Shown: piece by piece, positions 60,172-64,000 of the stretch
Layout of the letters: every line of letters begins with the position of its first letter
Position numbering within the stretch: the first letter of the stretch is position 1
From: Leptospira wolffii serovar Khorat str. Khorat-H2
GTDB taxonomy: Bacteria > Spirochaetota > Leptospiria > Leptospirales > Leptospiraceae
Reading direction: 5' to 3'
Length of the DNA stretch: 64,000 nucleotides
Assembly: GCF_000306115.2 (NCBI RefSeq)
Contig: NZ_AKWX02000013.1
Span: 1-64,000 of the forward strand
Notes under the pieces: generated by a model
Told to the model about the DNA's origin: nothing
Seen by the model: the letters and a program-made list of their open reading frames with translations, nothing else
Databases searched by the model: none
Translations under genes and position numbers: made by a program

Positions 60172-61949
60172 GGTTGCTCCGGAGCTCCGGAATCGAAATT
60201 CCTAATCGGCTCATAAAAATAAATCTGATCTTTACCTTTCGAAGGGCTGAGGAGTTCCTTCCCATTCAGGTTCCTCTTCCAAACAAATTGCGTTTGTATG
60301 AGACGGTATTCCTCTTTACGGGTAAAATTCGGATCGAAGACGATCAGATGCCTTCTTCCGTCTATACAATTCCGTTCCGCACCAGGAATGGAATGGGCAA
60401 TATCGATTCCGGGAAGGGCATTCCGGAAAGTCCATGCTGTCCAGGGGTTCTCGGAGACCACGCAGATTTGCTTTGCGGAAAGAATAGGTCCGTGGTCTGG
60501 AACTTCGCTTAGACTCAAGCGAGGGAGAACGGAAAATTGCAAATAAACAAGAAGGAATACCGCGATCCATAAATTCCCTGAATAGATGATGGTAGGAACT
60601 CCATCCTCTTTTCGCATCCTGGAGCGGACGAAAAAGACCAGGATTACCAAAAGCAGCAAGAATACCGGTTCCATCCACGATAGTCGATCAAGGAATAGTC
60701 CAAAAGCGAACATTCCGATGCAAAGAATGAGAGCGATTGTAAAAGAAAAGATAAAATTCCAGGACAACCAATTGCGAATGCGAATTCCATCCGAAGTATT
60801 CTTCTTACCTGAAAAAGAAAGGCCGATAGCCAGGAAGGAAACTGGAATCAATGGGAGAAGATAATAGAAATCCTTTCTATTCGGAGAAATATGCACAATT
60901 GCAATCGATACAATGGCCCAGAGGAAGGAACTCCCCATCGTCGATCTGAAATTCCTAGATTTACGAAACAGGCCGGATAAAAAAGCAAAGGCCAGGGCCA
61001 AAGAAAATGGAAAACTATAAAGTAGAAATCCTACGGGAATGATCCACTCCGCTTGGTTAGCCGTTGCGGAGGAGAATTTTCCCAGGTTTTCCGTGAAGAA
61101 AAATATTCGTAGGAATTCTTTCCCCAAATTCGAAAAGGAAAGTAAAACTAGAATCCAAATTCCCGGAATGATAAGAGAGGAAATATGGAAGAGCAAATGA
61201 TGCTGGAGTTCCTTCCAGATTCTCCTTCTACCTGTCCAAATACCCGATTTGGAAATCAAGAAAATGCTAAAACAGGAAAAAGAGACTAATAAGGCTCCGC
61301 TATATATCTGAAATAATGGCCCTTTAATGAGAATGGCGATTCCGGATAAAAGCCCTCCTAATCCTAACCAAACTTTTCTTCCCGATAATCTGAATTCCAA
61401 AATCAAGACGGAGATCGCGGTAATGAAGAATGCCAGCAAAGATTCCATCATCGCTAATCTCGCAAACTTAAAGACACCCAGAGTTAAGGTATAAGCCAGA
61501 GCTAATCCGAAGGCGTAAATCGGGGGCGTTTTTGCCCTCCTCAAGCCAAGATAGATTAGGAGAGAGACGCCTAGAAACAATAGAAAAGAAGGGAATCTTT
61601 CTCCGAAGAATCCGATTCCGAAAATCGAATCGGAAAGCATGCCCAGCCAAAATAATGCGGGTGGCTTATATAAATTCAAAACGCCTTCAAATTTCGGAAA
61701 AAGATAAGAAGAAGACGCAAGGCTTTCCCGAATCGTAGCGATATGCATCGTTTCGTCTCCTTGAGGGAGAAGCGCCTCATCCCCTATTCCGGGGAGAAGG
61801 AAGACTGCGTTTAACAAAATCAGTACAAAAACAAATATTCTATCGCCTTCTCTTCGAATTACAAATTGAGAAAAGCGGTTCAAAAAATTGGAAAAAGGTT
61901 CCCTTTTTTTTGGAAGAGAATCAGATGAAACGGATCCGAACGAGGTCAT
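60168..61949 (-). CDS. GT39-type glycosyltransferase (ArnT/PMT family)
   Basis: 593 residues with about 12 membrane helices. N-terminal region GDEALLPQGDETMHIATIRESL contains the acidic motif of the first periplasmic loop of ArnT/PMT enzymes, and a C-terminal soluble region follows. Transfers a sugar from a polyprenyl-phosphate donor to a lipid or protein in the periplasm. Product unknown; a lipid A or protein modification is possible. Confidence 0.82.
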   Translation of the reverse strand: MTSFGSVSSDSLPKKREPFSNFLNRFSQFVIRREGDRIFVFVLILLNAVFLLPGIGDEALLPQGDETMHIATIRESLASSSYLFPKFEGVLNLYKPPALFWLGMLSDSIFGIGFFGERFPSFLLFLGVSLLIYLGLRRAKTPPIYAFGLALAYTLTLGVFKFARLAMMESLLAFFITAISVLILEFRLSGRKVWLGLGGLLSGIAILIKGPLFQIYSGALLVSFSCFSIFLISKSGIWTGRRRIWKELQHHLLFHISSLIIPGIWILVLLSFSNLGKEFLRIFFFTENLGKFSSATANQAEWIIPVGFLLYSFPFSLALAFAFLSGLFRKSRNFRSTMGSSFLWAIVSIAIVHISPNRKDFYYLLPLIPVSFLAIGLSFSGKKNTSDGIRIRNWLSWNFIFSFTIALILCIGMFAFGLFLDRLSWMEPVFLLLLVILVFFVRSRMRKEDGVPTIIYSGNLWIAVFLLVYLQFSVLPRLSLSEVPDHGPILSAKQICVVSENPWTAWTFRNALPGIDIAHSIPGAERNCIDGRRHLIVFDPNFTRKEEYRLIQTQFVWKRNLNGKELLSPSKGKDQIYFYEPIRNFDSGAPEQP

Positions 61950-62099
61950 AAAATAAGAAAGTATAAGTAATTATTTACTTACTTATTTACCTTTTCCCGT
62001 AAACCCCATAATGGGGCAACAGGAAAGAAGTTTCTTAAAAATAAAAATCCGCTTGGCTGATTAGTCGTCGGTCGGGATACATCCAATATAGGCCAAAGG

Positions 62100-62789
62100 A
62101 TGAGCAAAACTCCGAAAAAGAAGATCAGGAAACAGAAGACCCAAAAACGGACGACTTCTGGAACCTCCTCTAAAGATCCAAAAAAGAGGGACCGGGCGGC
62201 CACCGAACGAGCTCTAATGAAAGCCGGGATCCAGGTCTTTGCCAAAAAGGGATACGACGCCGCTACCACAAAGGATATCGCCAAGTCCGCCGGAGCAAAT
62301 GAAGCCTTGATCATGAGATATTTCGGAGGGAAAAAAGGACTCTTAGAAGCTATCCTAACTCGAACCGATGACTTGGGCAAGACATCTGAAGAATCTTTGG
62401 AGAAGGAAACAAAAGATTATTCCCACCTAGACGAAGCTCTCACACAATCCATTTCCGATAAATGCTCCGATTTTAAACATTACTCAGACTTTATGAAGGT
62501 TGCGGTCAGTAGAATCATCTTAGATCCGGATGTTAGTCGGATTATCCAGACTAGAATTTACGCTAAGGCTATCCCGGAAATGATTCAGGAGTTGGAGAAA
62601 TTTAAAAAGGCGGGGGAAATCGATTCGAAAGCGGATTTAAAATCCGTGGCCTTCGGAATTTCTTCTCTCACATTCGCCCTTGGATTTATGGCTCAGGTCG
62701 TTTATAAGATCCCGGAACCGGAGATAAAAGCGACCATTCGAGAAATGGTTCGACTACTTCATAAAGGCCTGAAACCGGAATCTAAGTAA
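62100..62789 (+). CDS. TetR family regulator
   Basis: 229 residues. A basic N-terminal tail ([12 protein letters not shown]) then [36 protein letters not shown] (about 53-85). The C-terminal ligand domain is helical. It stands alone between the GT39 gene and aconitase. Target unknown. Confidence 0.88.
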   Translation: MSKTPKKKIRKQKTQKRTTSGTSSKDPKKRDRAATERALMKAGIQVFAKKGYDAATTKDIAKSAGANEALIMRYFGGKKGLLEAILTRTDDLGKTSEESLEKETKDYSHLDEALTQSISDKCSDFKHYSDFMKVAVSRIILDPDVSRIIQTRIYAKAIPEMIQELEKFKKAGEIDSKADLKSVAFGISSLTFALGFMAQVVYKIPEPEIKATIREMVRLLHKGLKPESK

Positions 62790-62834
62790 GTTAGATAGCT
62801 CGGCAGAAGTCTCCTTCTACCGAGCAAATACTGT

Positions 62835-64000
62835 CTACTTTCTGCTTCCGATCAGATTTAAAGCGCTTCCGGCCTTAAACCATTCAATCTGCTGAGCATT
62901 ATAGGTGTGATTTACCTTGAATTCGTCCTTACTTCCGTCCTTATGATTCAGGACTAAAGTCAGAGGAGTTCCTTCTTGGAAACCAGTAAGACCCAGAATA
63001 TCGATTTTGTCGTCTTCTTGGATCTTATCATAATCCGCCTTATCGGAGAATGTGAGGGCAAGCATACCTTGTTTCTTCAGGTTCGTTTCGTGGATACGAG
63101 CGAAAGATTTTACGAGAACCGCTCTCACACCTAGATGTCTAGGCTCCATAGCGGCATGTTCCCGGGAAGATCCTTCTCCGTAGTTTTCATCACCCACGAC
63201 TATGGACCCGATTCCTTTGGCCTTATAAGCTCGCTGGACCTTAGGCACCTCATCATAAGAAGCGTCCAGCTGATTTTTCACACTATTCGTCTTAGAGTTA
63301 AATGCATTGGTGGCTCCGATGAGGAGATTGTTAGAGATATTGTCCAAATGTCCCCGGAACTTCAACCAAGGACCAGCCATAGATATATGGTCTGTAGTAC
63401 ATTTTCCCTTCGCTTTGATCAGAAGGTTCAAACCTTTTAAGTCGGTTCCTTCCCATTTTGCAAATGGAGCAAGTAACTGAAGACGGTTGGAAGTCGGATT
63501 CACGACCACCTGGACTCCTGATCCATCGGCAGCCGGAGCCTGATAGCCCGGGTCTTCCACATCGAATCCTTTCTTAGGCAATTCATCTCCGTTCGGAGGA
63601 TCCAATTTCACCTTCTCTCCCTTATCGTTGATCAGGGTATCGGAGTTCGGATCGAAGGTTAAGTCCCCGGCAATCGCTAAAGCGGTTACTAGTTCTGGAG
63701 ATCCTACGAAAGCGTATGTATTCGGGTTTCCGTCATTTCGCGACTGGAAGTTTCGGTTGAAAGAATGGACGATCGTATTCTTCTCCTTCTTCTCTGCCCC
63801 TACCCTGGACCACATTCCGATACAAGGACCGCAAGCATTCGCGAATACCTTGGCTCCGATCTTTTCAAAAACTTTAATATATCCGTCTCTTTCGATCGTG
63901 AATCTTACCAGTTCCGATCCGGGAGTAATCGTAAATTCGGCTTTAGGAGTTAGGGATTTTTCCGCTGCTTGATTGGCCAGAGAGGCCGCGCGAGCGATGT
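62835..64000 (-). CDS. acn: Aconitate hydratase, C-terminal part (cut by window edge)
   Basis: The reading frame runs off the right edge; 388 codons are visible. [15 protein letters not shown] carries two of the three iron-sulfur-cluster Cys. The swivelling domain is complete: [22 protein letters not shown] and the active-site [20 protein letters not shown]. It isomerises citrate to isocitrate. The first cluster Cys and the N-terminus are outside the window. Confidence 0.93.
   Translation of the reverse strand, partial: IARAASLANQAAEKSLTPKAEFTITPGSELVRFTIERDGYIKVFEKIGAKVFANACGPCIGMWSRVGAEKKEKNTIVHSFNRNFQSRNDGNPNTYAFVGSPELVTALAIAGDLTFDPNSDTLINDKGEKVKLDPPNGDELPKKGFDVEDPGYQAPAADGSGVQVVVNPTSNRLQLLAPFAKWEGTDLKGLNLLIKAKGKCTTDHISMAGPWLKFRGHLDNISNNLLIGATNAFNSKTNSVKNQLDASYDEVPKVQRAYKAKGIGSIVVGDENYGEGSSREHAAMEPRHLGVRAVLVKSFARIHETNLKKQGMLALTFSDKADYDKIQEDDKIDILGLTGFQEGTPLTLVLNHKDGSKDEFKVNHTYNAQQIEWFKAGSALNLIGSRK

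Overview
Organism. The chromosomal backbone (about 17.4-64 kb) looks like Leptospira, a spirochete. It carries relaxed-lipobox lipoproteins, an MHYT/7TM/HD-GYP signalling cluster, a lysine 2,3-aminomutase near efp, small Cys-rich proteins, and retinol-saturase-like oxidoreductases. By eye its base composition is in the mid-40s % G+C, which would suit the intermediate (P2) Leptospira. This is inferred from protein style; no database search was possible.

Region 1 (1-17,120) is an integron-like cassette array on the minus strand: 17 cassettes, cut off at the left edge. Each ends in an attC-like site of about 140-170 bp with RYYYAAC / GTTRRRY core ends. The array abuts the 3' end of a tyrosine recombinase (16,086-17,120) transcribed in the same direction as the cassettes. 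The recombinase lacks the extra internal segment that defines classical IntI and has a HARP-like N-terminal domain. Seven cassettes are near-identical gene-less units of 287-289 bp with conserved hairpins. Nine carry AT-rich genes: a YkuD L,D-transpeptidase, a HEPN-type protein, a predicted PD-(D/E)XK nuclease-like protein, a lipoprotein, membrane proteins and unknowns. Cassette 2 is a 4.4-kb broad-spectrum mercury resistance operon (merR-merT-merP-lipoprotein-merB-merA) of Bacteroidota character. It is bounded by imperfect inverted repeats of about 60 bp, and its merR start is damaged.

Region 2 (17.4-30.3 kb): a FAD oxidoreductase; a signalling run of three large histidine kinases and an HD-GYP response regulator; then a convergent operon for methionine salvage (mtnD, mtnB) plus an SDR. 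Region 3 (30.3-38.5 kb): efp, a PstS-like lipoprotein, a structured leader with a terminator directly before a lysine 2,3-aminomutase gene, a lipoprotein, a nucleotidyltransferase pair, an SGNH hydrolase, and a second FAD oxidoreductase divergent from a TetR regulator with clear operators.

Region 4 (38.5-44.3 kb): a minus-strand lipid-modification operon (amine oxidase, DUF1365, two cyclopropane-fatty-acid-synthase-like methyltransferases, DUF2062, DUF1295). Region 5 (44.4-51.9 kb): a small membrane protein, a porin-like protein, a HAMP protein without an output domain, and a polyamine operon (speD, a SET-SpeD fusion, speE) ending in pyrF. Region 6 (52.1-64 kb): alr with an acyltransferase and two helical proteins, a cytosolic substrate-binding-fold histidine kinase, a lytic transglycosylase, a GT39 glycosyltransferase, a TetR regulator, and the C-terminal part of aconitase running off the window.

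The most unusual items are the cassette array with its atypical recombinase, the repeated gene-less cassette, the mer operon packaged as one cassette, the SET-SpeD fusion, and the switch-like RNA element before kamA.
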